A DNA stretch of 64,000 bases from Oligosphaera ethanolica (GCF_030814695.1 NZ_JAUSVL010000001.1:2826227-2890226); one strand, 5' to 3'. Counted from the stretch's first letter, positions 37,846-47,462 are shown. Numbers and translations: made by a program. The notes: generated from the sequence alone by a model not told the origin.

Positions 37846-38277
37846 ATGGCAGCAAAGAAGAGTCTTGAAGGCGTTGTTTGTCTCAACCATCCTGATACGC
37901 CGGCGACGGCGCGTTGTGCGACTTGCGCCAAGCCCGTCTGTGGGCAATGCGCGGTTCTGGGCGGCGACCAGGTTTTTTGCTCGGGGGTGTGTCGCCAGAA
38001 CGGCCTTGATTCGGCCGTCGTTGTTAACGACATCATGCAGATCAAGAAACGCGGTGATTTCCGTCGCCGGGTGCTGCTTTTGCTCAAGCTCATCATCCTC
38101 GCCGGCCTAGTTTACGCCGGCTGGGTTTACTACAATCGCCACCGCGATGAAATTGACAGCAAGGTTAAGGATCTCGACAGCAGGGTCAAGAGTATTGACA
38201 TCGACAGCAAGGTGAAGGGCTCGGTAGAGAAGATCGACAAATCCTTTGAGAAACTCGACAAGGCGGTAAAAGACTAG
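37846..38277 (+). CDS. B-box-like zinc-finger, single-pass membrane, coiled-coil protein
   Basis: The 143-residue protein has an N-terminal zinc-binding domain with C12, H15, C24, C27, C32, C35, C45 and C49 (a B-box-type pattern), one membrane helix at about 75-95 (VLLLLKLIILAGLVYAGWVYY), and a C-terminal charged coiled coil with repeated KV-DSKVK heptad-like blocks. It should sit in the inner membrane with the finger in the cytoplasm. GAGGAGG precedes the ATG at 37846. It ends 1 nt before the MurU-AmgK fusion gene, so the two are coupled. I do not know its function. Confidence 0.8.
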   Translation: MAAKKSLEGVVCLNHPDTPATARCATCAKPVCGQCAVLGGDQVFCSGVCRQNGLDSAVVVNDIMQIKKRGDFRRRVLLLLKLIILAGLVYAGWVYYNRHRDEIDSKVKDLDSRVKSIDIDSKVKGSVEKIDKSFEKLDKAVKD

Positions 38278-38278
38278 C

Positions 38279-40210
38279 ATGGCCAAAATCAGCGCGTTTA
38301 TTCTGGCGGCGGGAGAAGGCCGCCGCCTTCGTCCAGCGACTCTGTTTCGTCCCAAAGCTCTGGTGCCCTTCTGCGGCGTCCCCCTGCTGGAGTTGGTCAC
38401 GTCCTATCTGAACGAACTTGGCATGTCCGACATGGTTGTTAACGCGTCCTACCAGGGTGATCGCGTGTACGAAACCTGTCAGCGCTTGCAGCATCGCCAT
38501 GGCTGGGACCTGCGTGTTTCGGCTGAACCACGGCTGCTGAACCAGGGCGGTGGCCTGCGCTACGGTATACGGCTGGTTCCCGAGGCCGAGCACATCCTCG
38601 TTCACAATGTCGATGTCATTTTGGACTATGATTTGCGGCAGCTCATTGCTGCCCACATCGCCCAACAGGCGGCCGTCACCGTGCTGCTCATACCCAATCG
38701 CGGCCCTTGTAGCGTGTCTCTCGATGGCCAGGGCCAGATTCTACGCTTTCGCGACCCGCAGCACGGCCGCTATACCTTCTCGGGCATACACATCTTCCGC
38801 CGCGATATCCTTAATTACCTCGATCCCGACCAGGATGCGCCTGATATCATCGACGCGTATCAGCGCGCCCTAGACGCCGGTGAGAACGTCCAGGCGGTGG
38901 TCGCCAGCCGTAATGTTTATTGGTCGGACATCGGTACCGCCGCCGAGTATATCCGCGCTCACGGCGATATTGCGGACTGCTCCTTGGGTTTTCACACCCT
39001 CCTGCGACAAGCGCAGGCCGAACAGGCCCGTCGCCGTTTTGAACTCGAACTCAAAGGCGTCCAATGCACTGGCGCTCTCGGCATAGGTCTCGAAGTCGGC
39101 GTGCCCGCCGGGTCGCAAATCCACAACGTGGTCCTCTGGGATTACACCCGGCTGCCCCGGCCGTTGCTCTACGCTGACGGCATTTTTGTGGGGGACGACG
39201 TGCGTCCGCCCAAGGCTGTAGACGACGCGCGGCAGCCCGATCCGCGCATCTACCTCAGTCTGGGTGTGGATCCCGCCGCGTGCAAGCTGACGCCCCTGGC
39301 CAAACAGGGCAGCGGTCGGAAGTACAGTCGCCTCGGCTGCGGCGACCGCAGCTGGGTGTGGTGCGCCTACAATCCCGACCGACGGGAAAACGCCGGCTTT
39401 TCCGCCATCAGCGACTTTCTCTTTCGCCTGGGCGTGCGCGTGCCCCAGGTCAGCTTGCACCTTGCGGATACCTTCGAAATTGTCACTCGCGATCTTGGCC
39501 AAAGCGACTTGCAGCTGGCCCCACAGCAGCTCAAAGAGGAATACCTATTTCAGGTCGTCGAGCAGATTGCGCGCTTGCATGTGCTTGGCGACCAGGCCGT
39601 GCGCCTGGAGGAATTACCGCTGCAAAAAGGCTTTACCAAGGGCCTCTATGACTGGGAGCGCGACTACTTCCGCAACAACATGCTCGATGCCTGTCTCCAT
39701 GCGCCGGAACTCTGGGCAGACGCTGCCCTTGAGTATTGCGAACTGCGGACCATTCTGCTGCGGCAGCCTCTCGTGCCCATCCACCGCGATCTGCAAAGTG
39801 CCAATATCAAGGTCAAGGACGGTCTGGCCTACTTGATTGATTTCCAGGGCATGCGCCTCGGTAGCGCCGCCTACGACCTCGGCTCGCTGCTGTATGATCC
39901 CTACCAATGCTACGACGCCGAATTGCGCCAGGCCGCCTGGCGCGAATACTGCCGCCAGGTCCGCGCTCTTGGCGGCACCCCGCCTGATTATTTTGTGCTT
40001 CTTGCCGCCGCCAGCCAGCGCCTGATGCAGGCACTCGGCGCCTACGGAAAACTCTGGATCAAGGACGGCCTGCAGTGGTATCAGCAATTCATTTGCCCGG
40101 GTTTCGATATGCTGGTCGAAGCCGCCGCCGAAGGCGAGCAATTCCCCGCGATCCGCGCTATGGCCGCAAAAGGACGCGATATCGCTATTCAGAGGCTGCA
40201 AAAGACGTGA
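38279..40210 (+). CDS. Fused nucleotidyltransferase and sugar kinase (MurU-AmgK-like)
   Basis: The 643-residue protein has an N-terminal sugar nucleotidyltransferase (residues 1-235: FILAAGEGRRLRPAT and PKALVPFCGVPLLE), a short beta-helix-like middle (about 255-320) and a C-terminal choline/aminoglycoside-type kinase (about 345-640). Its kinase catalytic loop is H502-R-D504-LQSANIKV and the metal motif is DFQGMR. The pair matches MurU (uridylyltransferase) and AmgK (MurNAc/GlcNAc anomeric kinase) of the peptidoglycan recycling bypass, which are usually separate proteins. Substrate is inferred, not proven. It starts 1 nt after the zinc-finger gene. Confidence 0.85.
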   Translation: MAKISAFILAAGEGRRLRPATLFRPKALVPFCGVPLLELVTSYLNELGMSDMVVNASYQGDRVYETCQRLQHRHGWDLRVSAEPRLLNQGGGLRYGIRLVPEAEHILVHNVDVILDYDLRQLIAAHIAQQAAVTVLLIPNRGPCSVSLDGQGQILRFRDPQHGRYTFSGIHIFRRDILNYLDPDQDAPDIIDAYQRALDAGENVQAVVASRNVYWSDIGTAAEYIRAHGDIADCSLGFHTLLRQAQAEQARRRFELELKGVQCTGALGIGLEVGVPAGSQIHNVVLWDYTRLPRPLLYADGIFVGDDVRPPKAVDDARQPDPRIYLSLGVDPAACKLTPLAKQGSGRKYSRLGCGDRSWVWCAYNPDRRENAGFSAISDFLFRLGVRVPQVSLHLADTFEIVTRDLGQSDLQLAPQQLKEEYLFQVVEQIARLHVLGDQAVRLEELPLQKGFTKGLYDWERDYFRNNMLDACLHAPELWADAALEYCELRTILLRQPLVPIHRDLQSANIKVKDGLAYLIDFQGMRLGSAAYDLGSLLYDPYQCYDAELRQAAWREYCRQVRALGGTPPDYFVLLAAASQRLMQALGAYGKLWIKDGLQWYQQFICPGFDMLVEAAAEGEQFPAIRAMAAKGRDIAIQRLQKT

Positions 40211-40356
40211 TCAGACCGATCAGACCGCGTAGGGGTGGACCTATGTGTCCGCCCCGTCCGATCCGTCCGCGTCCGCCGCGTCCGCGATAAAGACAGAAGA
40301 TCCGACGGGGCCGTCTGCGATAATCAGGCCGCTGGGGGGCTGGCTCTCCGCCGCAC
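40211..40356. repeat. GATCAGACC/GTCCGATCC repeat tail
   Basis: This 146-bp gap between convergent genes contains degenerate decamers (GATCAGACC, CGTCCGATCC) and GGGGTGGACC...GTCCGCCCC, which could act as a terminator hairpin. No gene is seen. Confidence 0.5.
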
Positions 40357-41226
40357 CTATTGCATACTCAGGTCGAGTTCATTGCGGAGGCCGAGATCGC
40401 CGCGGGCGAGCCAGCGGAATTCGTCTGCGGGCAATTCATCGGTGAAAGTTTTGAAGAGTTGGTGGTAGCGTTCGCGGAATTTGAGTGAATTGCGGGCGAT
40501 ATTGACCTTGTACTCCTCGCTACCGAAGGACGCGGTGGTGATGCCCTCGAAGTGGTACATTTCGACGCTGGGGGTGTAGGCCACTTCGTAGCCGGCCAGG
40601 CGGGCGCGGACGCAGAGATCGAGGTCTTCGTACTGGACGGGGTGGAAGTGCTCGTCGAGGAAGCCGACGTCGTCGCGCAGGTCGGTGCGCATCATCCAGC
40701 AGGCGGAGATCAGTGCCCAGGTTGGCCAGTAGCTCTGGTAGCGCGGATCGTGGCGTGCGGCGCCGCGGCCGCGGAAGGAAATGCGGCCGAGGCGGCTGAT
40801 GCCGACGCCGGCGCATTGAATCGGGTGTGGCTGGTAGGGGTAAATCATTTTGGCGCCGACGATGCCCAGCTGCGGCTGGCGGTCAAAACAGCGGATGAAC
40901 TCTTCCAGCCAGTTCGCGGTGCAGACCGATGCGTCGTTGTCCATGAGCACGGTATAGCGCGAGCTGACTTTTTCCCACGCTTCATTGCGGGCCAGTGAGC
41001 AGCCTTTGTTTTCGCTGTTGCGCCAGGTATGGAAGGCTATGCCGGCCTTTTCCAGGCGCGGGGCGTATTCACGGATCAGGTCCGGCGTGCCGTCGTCAGA
41101 GGCATTGTCGACGAGGAACATTTCCCACGGCTGGGTTTTGGCGCTGAGGATGCTGTCCAGGGCATGGCGGGTGAATTCCTCGCCGTTATGGGCGAGCATG
41201 ACGATGGCGACATCACAAAAACTCAT
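40357..41226 (-). CDS. Glycosyltransferase family 2
   Basis: The 289-residue protein is a GT-A glycosyltransferase: VAIVMLAHNGEEFTRHALDSIL, FLVDNASDDGTPDLI, the metal-binding LMDNDASVC and the acceptor-side YEDLDLCVRARLAGYEVAY. It transfers a sugar to an unknown acceptor at the cytoplasmic membrane, perhaps rhamnosyl or similar. I use the ATG at 41226 with GAGG six nt upstream. It is downstream of topA (113 nt), in the same direction. Confidence 0.9.
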   Translation of the reverse strand: MSFCDVAIVMLAHNGEEFTRHALDSILSAKTQPWEMFLVDNASDDGTPDLIREYAPRLEKAGIAFHTWRNSENKGCSLARNEAWEKVSSRYTVLMDNDASVCTANWLEEFIRCFDRQPQLGIVGAKMIYPYQPHPIQCAGVGISRLGRISFRGRGAARHDPRYQSYWPTWALISACWMMRTDLRDDVGFLDEHFHPVQYEDLDLCVRARLAGYEVAYTPSVEMYHFEGITTASFGSEEYKVNIARNSLKFRERYHQLFKTFTDELPADEFRWLARGDLGLRNELDLSMQ

Positions 41227-41341
41227 CACGGACCTCTTGATTTGGGCTGCGGCTGGGGTGAGCCTGGCGGTGGCCAGCTGGGGCTGTCAGCTCATCGTTA
41301 TCCGGCCGCGCGCCGTACCGCCTGGCGCTGCGGGCGGCCGG

Positions 41342-44065
41342 TTATTTGCGCGGCTTGAAGCTACGCCGGGGCGTCCACGATTTTTTCGCCGGTGCCGGTA
41401 TGGCGTCCAGTCCGCCGGCGGCGGCCTTTTCGGCGTAGCCGGGGATTTGCTCGGCGTATTTTTTGACGACTTTGCTGAAAGCGGCGAGCTGCCGTTCGCT
41501 GAGGCTGCCTTTTTGCTGATACTGTGTTCGCAGGGATTCCACGAACTCATGGTCATCAAACGTTCGGCGGCCGCTTTTGCTTGGCGGCTGCCACTCAGAA
41601 ATGGCGTCGGTCATGGCCAGCAGGGTCTCAATGCGAGTTTTGTCTTCAGCGGACAGCACGACGGGCTCGGCCACGGTCGCGCCAGGGTTATCGCCTTCGC
41701 CTTCGGTACCGCTGTTGGCGGCGATGGCGCCGGCCAGCTCCTGGTAGTTCGGGATGGCGGCGGCGTATTTCGCGGCCAGCTTGGCCAGCGCGCCGACCTG
41801 TGCCGGTGATAGCGCCTTGCCGCTTTCGGCTTGTTTGGCAAGCGACTTGTAGAATTTGCCGTCGTCATAGGTGCGATTGCCGCGTTTGACGGCCGCGCTC
41901 CAGCTGAGGTCTTTCATGGCGGCGATGAGCGCGTTGACGCGCGGGTCGGCTTCGAGTACGGGCTTCTCTGCGGCCTGGGCGTCGTCGGCGATCTGTTTAC
42001 GGATGGTATCGCCGAGGCCGACTTCGTCGGCGACGCGGAGGAATTCCGGGTGCTTCGGCGCATAGCGGGCGACGATGATCAGCAGGGCATTGTTTTGGCG
42101 GTCGGTGAGGGCCTTGCCGTCGGCGAGTTGCTGGCGGATGCTCTCAATGAATTTCTTATCGTCGTAGGTGCGGGGGCCTTTGACGATGGGCGCGTCGAAG
42201 GGGAAGTCCTTGCCGAAGAGGGCGAGGAGCGCGTTGGTGCTGTCGGGGTTTGCCTGGAGTTTGGCGGCGCCGTGGTTGCCAAGCCACTGTTGGAACTGGG
42301 TGAAGAAGTCTCTGATCATGACCACCCAGTTGACATTGCCTTCTTCGACCTGGTCGAGGCTGTTTTCCATCTGGGCGGTGAAACCGATATCGAAGAGATC
42401 GGGCATTTGCTGGACGAGGTAGTCATTGACCTTGCAGCCCAGATCGGTGGGAGCGAGCGCGCCCTTGTCTTTGTTGACGTAGTCGCGCTCCTGGATGGTG
42501 TTGACCGTGGTGGCGTAGGTGGATGGCCGACCGACGCCGTTCTGCTCCAGGGCCTTGACCAGCGATGCCTCGGAATAACGGCTTGGCGGTGTGGTGAAAT
42601 TTTGTTCGCGGAGCAGCTCCTTGAGCAGGCAGGGCATGCCTTCGCGCAGGGCCGGCAGGGGGCGCGCCGCGTCTGCCGGGTCTTCTTCTTCACCGATGTC
42701 CTTGATGTTGTACACGCGGAGGTAGCCGGGGAAGAGGGTTTCGCGGGCGGCGGCGCGGAAGGTGCAGGCGACGCCGGGCGCGGCCTTGGTGACGTCGAGT
42801 TTGCTGTCCTTGCTGATCAGCCCGGCGAGTGTCAGGTTGCGCAGTTGGCCGCCGGCGCTTTCGATTTCGATGACGTGGTCCATCTGTTTGGCCGGCGCCA
42901 TCTGGCTGGCGACGAAGCGGTTCCAGATCAGCCGGTAGATTTTCTGCTGTGGCGGGGTGAGGTGCTGAGCCAGGCTCTCGGGCGTGCGGGTGACATCAGT
43001 AGGGCGGATGGCTTCGTGCGCTTCCTGGGCGGATTTCCGGGAGCTGTAGCTGTTGGGTTTTTCGGGCACGTATTCGCTGCCGAAGGTTTTGGCGATGAAT
43101 GCGCGTGCCTGCTCCTGAGCTTCCTTGGCGATGTTTACTGAGTCGGTACGCATGTAGGTGATGAGACCAACGGGTCCCCCGCTGCCCAGTTCGATGCCCT
43201 CGTAGAGGTCCTGGGCGATGCGCATGGTCTGGGTCGCGCCCATCTTCATGGAGCTGCCGGCCGCCTGCTGCAAGGTGCTGGTGATGAAGGGCGGCGCCGC
43301 GTTCTTTCGGCGTGGCGTACTGGCGACTTTGGCGACGCGGTGCGCGCAGCCGGCGTCTTCGAGGGCCGCTGCCAGGCGTTCAGCGTCGGTCGCGCTGGCC
43401 ACCCAGGCCTTTTCGCCGTTAACGCGAGAGAGGCGGGTCTTGAGGGTGGTGGCCTGCTGATCCTGGGTGGCGAAGAGGGCGTCGAGATTCCAGTATTCGT
43501 CAGGCTTGAAAGCCTGGATTTCCCGCTCCCGTTCTACGACCAGGCGCAGGGCGACGGACTGCACGCGGCCGGCGCTGGTGCCCTTCTGGATATTGCGCCA
43601 GAGCAGCGGGCTGACCTGATAGCCGACCAGGCGGTCAAGGACGCGGCGGGCCTGCTGCGCATCGACCAGATTGAGGGCGATGCTCCCTGGCGTCGCAAAG
43701 GACCGCTCAATGGCGCTCTGGGTGATTTCATGGAAAGTAATGCGGTGAAAACGGCCTTTGCCGGCGGTCTTGAGCACTTCCTGGAGGTGCCAGGCGATGG
43801 CTTCACCTTCGCGGTCAGGGTCGGTTGCCAGATAGATGTCGTCGGCTTTGGCGGCCGCCTGGCGCAGCGACTTGATGATGCGCTTGCCATTCTGGGTCAG
43901 CTCGTAATCCGGCTTGAAATCCTTGGCGATATCGACGCCGAGGGTGCCCTGGGGAAGGTCGCGGACGTGGCCCATGGATGCTTGGACCTGAACTTTTGCG
44001 CCAAGGAAGCGCCCGATGGTGCGGGCCTTGGCGGGGGATTCCACTACAACTAATTTATCTGCCAT
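41342..44065 (-). CDS. topA: DNA topoisomerase I with a triplicated novel C-terminal domain
   Basis: The 907-residue protein has a type IA core: TOPRIM (VVVESPAKARTIG, DPDREGEA), nucleophile Y304 in LITYMRTDS, and the KALEQNGVGRPSTYATT segment. The core ends near residue 600. Instead of the usual C-terminal zinc ribbons (no Cys pairs are present) it has three ~75-residue repeats at about 605-677, 703-778 and 804-880. They share GxRT[YF]DD..F..S[LI] and a Y-A-x-x-x-P end. A basic tail (SWTPRRSFKPRK) follows. It relaxes negative supercoils. AGGA lies 8 nt before the ATG at 44065. Confidence 0.95.
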   Translation of the reverse strand: MADKLVVVESPAKARTIGRFLGAKVQVQASMGHVRDLPQGTLGVDIAKDFKPDYELTQNGKRIIKSLRQAAAKADDIYLATDPDREGEAIAWHLQEVLKTAGKGRFHRITFHEITQSAIERSFATPGSIALNLVDAQQARRVLDRLVGYQVSPLLWRNIQKGTSAGRVQSVALRLVVEREREIQAFKPDEYWNLDALFATQDQQATTLKTRLSRVNGEKAWVASATDAERLAAALEDAGCAHRVAKVASTPRRKNAAPPFITSTLQQAAGSSMKMGATQTMRIAQDLYEGIELGSGGPVGLITYMRTDSVNIAKEAQEQARAFIAKTFGSEYVPEKPNSYSSRKSAQEAHEAIRPTDVTRTPESLAQHLTPPQQKIYRLIWNRFVASQMAPAKQMDHVIEIESAGGQLRNLTLAGLISKDSKLDVTKAAPGVACTFRAAARETLFPGYLRVYNIKDIGEEEDPADAARPLPALREGMPCLLKELLREQNFTTPPSRYSEASLVKALEQNGVGRPSTYATTVNTIQERDYVNKDKGALAPTDLGCKVNDYLVQQMPDLFDIGFTAQMENSLDQVEEGNVNWVVMIRDFFTQFQQWLGNHGAAKLQANPDSTNALLALFGKDFPFDAPIVKGPRTYDDKKFIESIRQQLADGKALTDRQNNALLIIVARYAPKHPEFLRVADEVGLGDTIRKQIADDAQAAEKPVLEADPRVNALIAAMKDLSWSAAVKRGNRTYDDGKFYKSLAKQAESGKALSPAQVGALAKLAAKYAAAIPNYQELAGAIAANSGTEGEGDNPGATVAEPVVLSAEDKTRIETLLAMTDAISEWQPPSKSGRRTFDDHEFVESLRTQYQQKGSLSERQLAAFSKVVKKYAEQIPGYAEKAAAGGLDAIPAPAKKSWTPRRSFKPRK

Positions 44066-44158
44066 TATCGCTGTGTCCTATGCGCTTGGGGTTATGCACA
44101 CTGACTGCGGGGCGCGATGCGCGTTGCCACTGCCAGCTGGGTGTATTTGGAGTCTATA

Positions 44159-45286
44159 CTATAGCTTGACGACGCGCTTGCCGGGGAGCTGCTTGACCAA
44201 ATGCTTCATTTCCAGAGTCAGTAATGCGGCCAGGACGCTTGATGTTTCCTGCCCGGACTGGACAATGAGGTCGTCGATGCTCATTTCATTTTCCTGCAAA
44301 AAAGTCCATAATGTGTGTTCCAGGCCCTGCAAATGCAATTCATGGTGGGGATTAACGGTGGTGACGGTAGGCCGTTTGGCGTCGAGTGCATCTTCTTTCA
44401 TACCGGGGAGGAGAGTGAAGTCCTCAATGACGTCTTGGAAGGACTCAATAAGCTTGGCGCCTTCCTTGATCAGCGCGTGGCAGCCGCGGGCAAAGGGCGT
44501 ATCGACTTGTCCTGGCACGGCGAAGACGGCGCGGTTCTGATCCAGCGCCTGGGCGGCGGTGATGAGGCTGCCGGACTGTAGGCCGGCTTCAACGACGATA
44601 GTGCCCAGGGCAATGCCGGCGATGATGCGGTTGCGCATGGGGAAACTGCGTTTGTCCGGCCGGTAACGCATGGGAAATTCGCTGATGACGGCGCCGCCGG
44701 CCTGGGCGATGCGCATAGCGAGGCCGACATTTTCCTGCGGGTAGAGGTAGCAGAGGCCGCTGCCGATGACGGCGATGGCGCAGCCGCCGGCGCGGAGGCA
44801 GGCCTCGTGGGCGACGGTGTCGATGCCCCGGGCCAGGCCCGACACCACCGGCCAGCCGGCGTAGCTGGCGGCGGCGCCGATGTTGTCGGCCATGCGCTGG
44901 CCGTAGAAGGTCGTGTGGCGTGAGCCGACGATGGCGATGGCGCCGCTGCTGTTGCGCAGGGCGTCCAGCGAGCCGCGCACGTAGAGACAGATAGGCGGGT
45001 CGTGGATTTCGTGCAGGAGCGGCGGGTAGGCGTCGTCCTCCTCAGTAATCAAGGTGACGCCGGACTGCTCCATCAGGCGTATCTCGCTGTCGAGGTCGCA
45101 GAAATCCTGCCAGTGATGCAGGGTCGGCGCCAGGCGCGGGCCGATACCGGGGACGCGTTGCAGGGCGTCTTCCGAGGCAGCCAGGGCGGCTTCGGCAGAC
45201 CCGAAATAGGTGACGAGCAGGTGTTTGCGGCCCGGGCCGATGCCGGGCAGCATATTGAGGATGATCAAGGCGGTGCGATGGTCCAT
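44159..45286 (-). CDS. dprA: DNA-processing protein DprA/Smf
   Basis: The 375-residue protein has an N-terminal SAM/HhH-type region (LPGIGPGRKHLL, VPGIGPRLAPTL), the DprA Rossmann core (AIVGSRHTTFYG, SGLARGIDTVAHEACL, GSGLCYLYPQEN) and a winged-helix C-terminus (about 310-375). DprA loads RecA onto imported single-stranded DNA in transformation. The rest of the competence machinery is not in this window. GGAG precedes the ATG at 45286. It is just upstream of topA with a 93-nt gap, a common pairing (dprA-topA). Confidence 0.95.
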   Translation of the reverse strand: MDHRTALIILNMLPGIGPGRKHLLVTYFGSAEAALAASEDALQRVPGIGPRLAPTLHHWQDFCDLDSEIRLMEQSGVTLITEEDDAYPPLLHEIHDPPICLYVRGSLDALRNSSGAIAIVGSRHTTFYGQRMADNIGAAASYAGWPVVSGLARGIDTVAHEACLRAGGCAIAVIGSGLCYLYPQENVGLAMRIAQAGGAVISEFPMRYRPDKRSFPMRNRIIAGIALGTIVVEAGLQSGSLITAAQALDQNRAVFAVPGQVDTPFARGCHALIKEGAKLIESFQDVIEDFTLLPGMKEDALDAKRPTVTTVNPHHELHLQGLEHTLWTFLQENEMSIDDLIVQSGQETSSVLAALLTLEMKHLVKQLPGKRVVKL

Positions 45287-45661
45287 GGTTTCTCCGCAGT
45301 ACGAGGGCGCAGCCTATACCGTGGGCGGTCCATGGATAATTGCAAGACACTGTCATGAAGTAACATAGAGTATCATTCACTATCATGACAAAGGTAAGGC
45401 GCCCTGGATTTTGACAGTCTCCCAAGACGTCGCTGGGAAGAGGTCAATAACCACCCCGGTGGGGAAAACACCGGGGACAATTTGCCGGAAACCCACGGCC
45501 AACCGCCGCCTAGCCAATCGACCTTGGTTACCGCCGACCATTGCGGCAGCGGAGTCATAGCGGGCCCGGAGTAGCAGCGGCTTCCAGCCGCTGTGTGCAC
45601 GGCTCGTGCGGCGGGGGAGACGGGCCGGGTACGGTCGGCGTGGATGACGAGGACGGTATAA
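45287..45661. repeat. Intergenic region: 254-bp-family fragment left of the IS
   Basis: This 375-bp region begins with a short inverted repeat (TGTCATGA at 45351-45358 and TCATGACA at 45383-45390). From 45448 it carries a partial copy of the 254-bp repeat, which the IS1634-like element interrupts at 45656-45661. No gene is seen. Confidence 0.75.
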
Positions 45662-45733
45662 CGGAAGTTTGAGGGGTTTTCAACACAATCGTGCCTAATT
45701 TTCTTTTTTTTGCTCGAAATGTAGTCTAGATAC

Positions 45734-45761
45734 TTGACAAAAATTTGTGTTATATTATTTT
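45734..45761 (+). promoter_or_regulatory. Transposase promoter
   Basis: TTGACA (45734-45739), a 16-bp spacer and TATTTT (45756-45761) lie in an AT-rich leader. Because it overlaps the first possible start codon (45747), translation must begin downstream. Confidence 0.55.
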
Positions 45762-45806
45762 CTATCTGTACTTAAGTATTGTAGGCTAGTTAAAATGGGG
45801 CAGACT

Positions 45807-47462
45807 ATGAAATACCGGGTTCAGCAATTCAAGAAGACGCAGCACGGGAAAATCTACCATTATTCTTGGATCGGGTACAGCTACCGGACAGCGAAGGGCA
45901 CGCCTACCTTCAAGCGTGTGGCCAGTTTGGCTGGGCTTCCTCCCGAAGCGGTCAAGGCCATCAGCAACTCTCTTTCGTCAAATGGCGAATCCAGTGACAC
46001 CAATCTCAAGGTCGAGTTTTTGTCGGCCATTCCGCTTGGCGCGGAGGCCGTGGCGCATCACTTTGCTGATGAACTAGGCATCCTTGACGCGCTGGCTTGC
46101 CTGCCCGAACGGGATCGAAAAGTGGTTCTCGCCTTGATCCTTGATCGAGTCGTGGAGGCCTTTCCGCATTCCCGGAAGTCGCTGTTTGAAAACCTGCCAG
46201 GCAGCGGTCTGTCCCGGGTATGCGGTTTGGACGACGAGGATATCAAGCTGGAGCAGATGTATTATGCTCTGGATCATTTGTTTCCCTGCCAGGATACCAT
46301 CGAACACTATCTGTTCAAACGGAATCATCCGAACCAATCGCGCATGTTCCTGTACGACATCACCAGCAGTTATTTTGAGGGCAATGCGTGCCCGCTGGAG
46401 GCTTTCGGCTACAATCGTGATCACAAGCAAGGCAAGAAGCAAATCGTCATCGGCATGCTCACCGACCAGGCTGGCTGTCCCGTAAGTGTGGAGGTCTTCG
46501 AAGGAAACACCAGCGACCAAAGCACCGTCATGGACAGAATTGACTCGATGAGGAAAAAGTTCGGGATCGAGGAAATGGTCTTCATTGGAGATCGGGGCAT
46601 GCTGACGCGGGCGAGACGCAACGACCTGACTGCCAGGGAATATGAGAAAATCAAGTACATCACGGCCTTGAGTCGCGACGAGTTCACCCGCTTTGTCGAG
46701 GATGACGATCACCCGTTGCAGCTGTCTTTGTTTGACCGCACCAGGCTGGTGCAAGTGTCGCATGACGGAATCAACTATGTGCTATCCTACAACCCCGAGT
46801 TGGAGGAACGCAACTGCGCCGACCGCGATAGAATGCTCGAAAAAACGGAGGCCGTCCTCAAAGGTATTGAAGCCAGTGTGCAAAAAGGGCGTCTGCGTCA
46901 GGAAAAACTCATCGCCAAAAGGTTGTTCTCCAAGTTCGACAAATGGAAATGCGCGCGCTTCTTCGATGTCGACTATGGCGAAGGACGTTTCAGCTATCGC
47001 CGCAAGGACGAACTCATTGAGTCCTACCGCGCCATGGACGGCTTCTATGTGTTTACCACCGATATCCTGGACATAAGCGCCGAGCAGACACGGGATGAAT
47101 ACCGTGGACTTCAGCAAGTGGAACAGACCTTTCGAACCATGAAGACGACGGATATCTTCATGCGCCCCATTCGTCTGTGGAATCCGGAGCGGGTCAAGGC
47201 GCACATTTTTGTCTGCATGCTGGCATACATGATCATCTGGAAGGCCCGCCACAAACTGGCGGAATTCACGGAGCCGCAAGGAGACCTGCGTGTTTCATTG
47301 CAAACGGCCTGGAGCAAGCTGGGCGAGCTGCAAATAGGGAAAATCAAGTTGGGAGACGAAGTCCATGAGCAGTTGAGCCAGCCGGAGGCTCAATGCCGGC
47401 AGCTACTCAAGCTGGCCGGATTGAGCGCATCCGCCATCAGCAAAAGTTTCCTACGTGGGTAG
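45807..47462 (+). CDS. IS1634 family transposase (DDE)
   Basis: From the preferred ATG at 45807 (GGGG eight nt upstream) the protein has 551 residues; an ATG at 45795 adds four. The catalytic triad of IS4-superfamily transposases is visible: D in FLYDITSSYFEG, D in VFIGDRGMLTRA, and E in LQQVEQTFRTMK. The first 20 residues of the longest frame are excluded by the promoter. The protein is intact, so the element is probably active or recently so. Confidence 0.93.
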   Translation: MKYRVQQFKKTQHGKIYHYSWIGYSYRTAKGTPTFKRVASLAGLPPEAVKAISNSLSSNGESSDTNLKVEFLSAIPLGAEAVAHHFADELGILDALACLPERDRKVVLALILDRVVEAFPHSRKSLFENLPGSGLSRVCGLDDEDIKLEQMYYALDHLFPCQDTIEHYLFKRNHPNQSRMFLYDITSSYFEGNACPLEAFGYNRDHKQGKKQIVIGMLTDQAGCPVSVEVFEGNTSDQSTVMDRIDSMRKKFGIEEMVFIGDRGMLTRARRNDLTAREYEKIKYITALSRDEFTRFVEDDDHPLQLSLFDRTRLVQVSHDGINYVLSYNPELEERNCADRDRMLEKTEAVLKGIEASVQKGRLRQEKLIAKRLFSKFDKWKCARFFDVDYGEGRFSYRRKDELIESYRAMDGFYVFTTDILDISAEQTRDEYRGLQQVEQTFRTMKTTDIFMRPIRLWNPERVKAHIFVCMLAYMIIWKARHKLAEFTEPQGDLRVSLQTAWSKLGELQIGKIKLGDEVHEQLSQPEAQCRQLLKLAGLSASAISKSFLRG

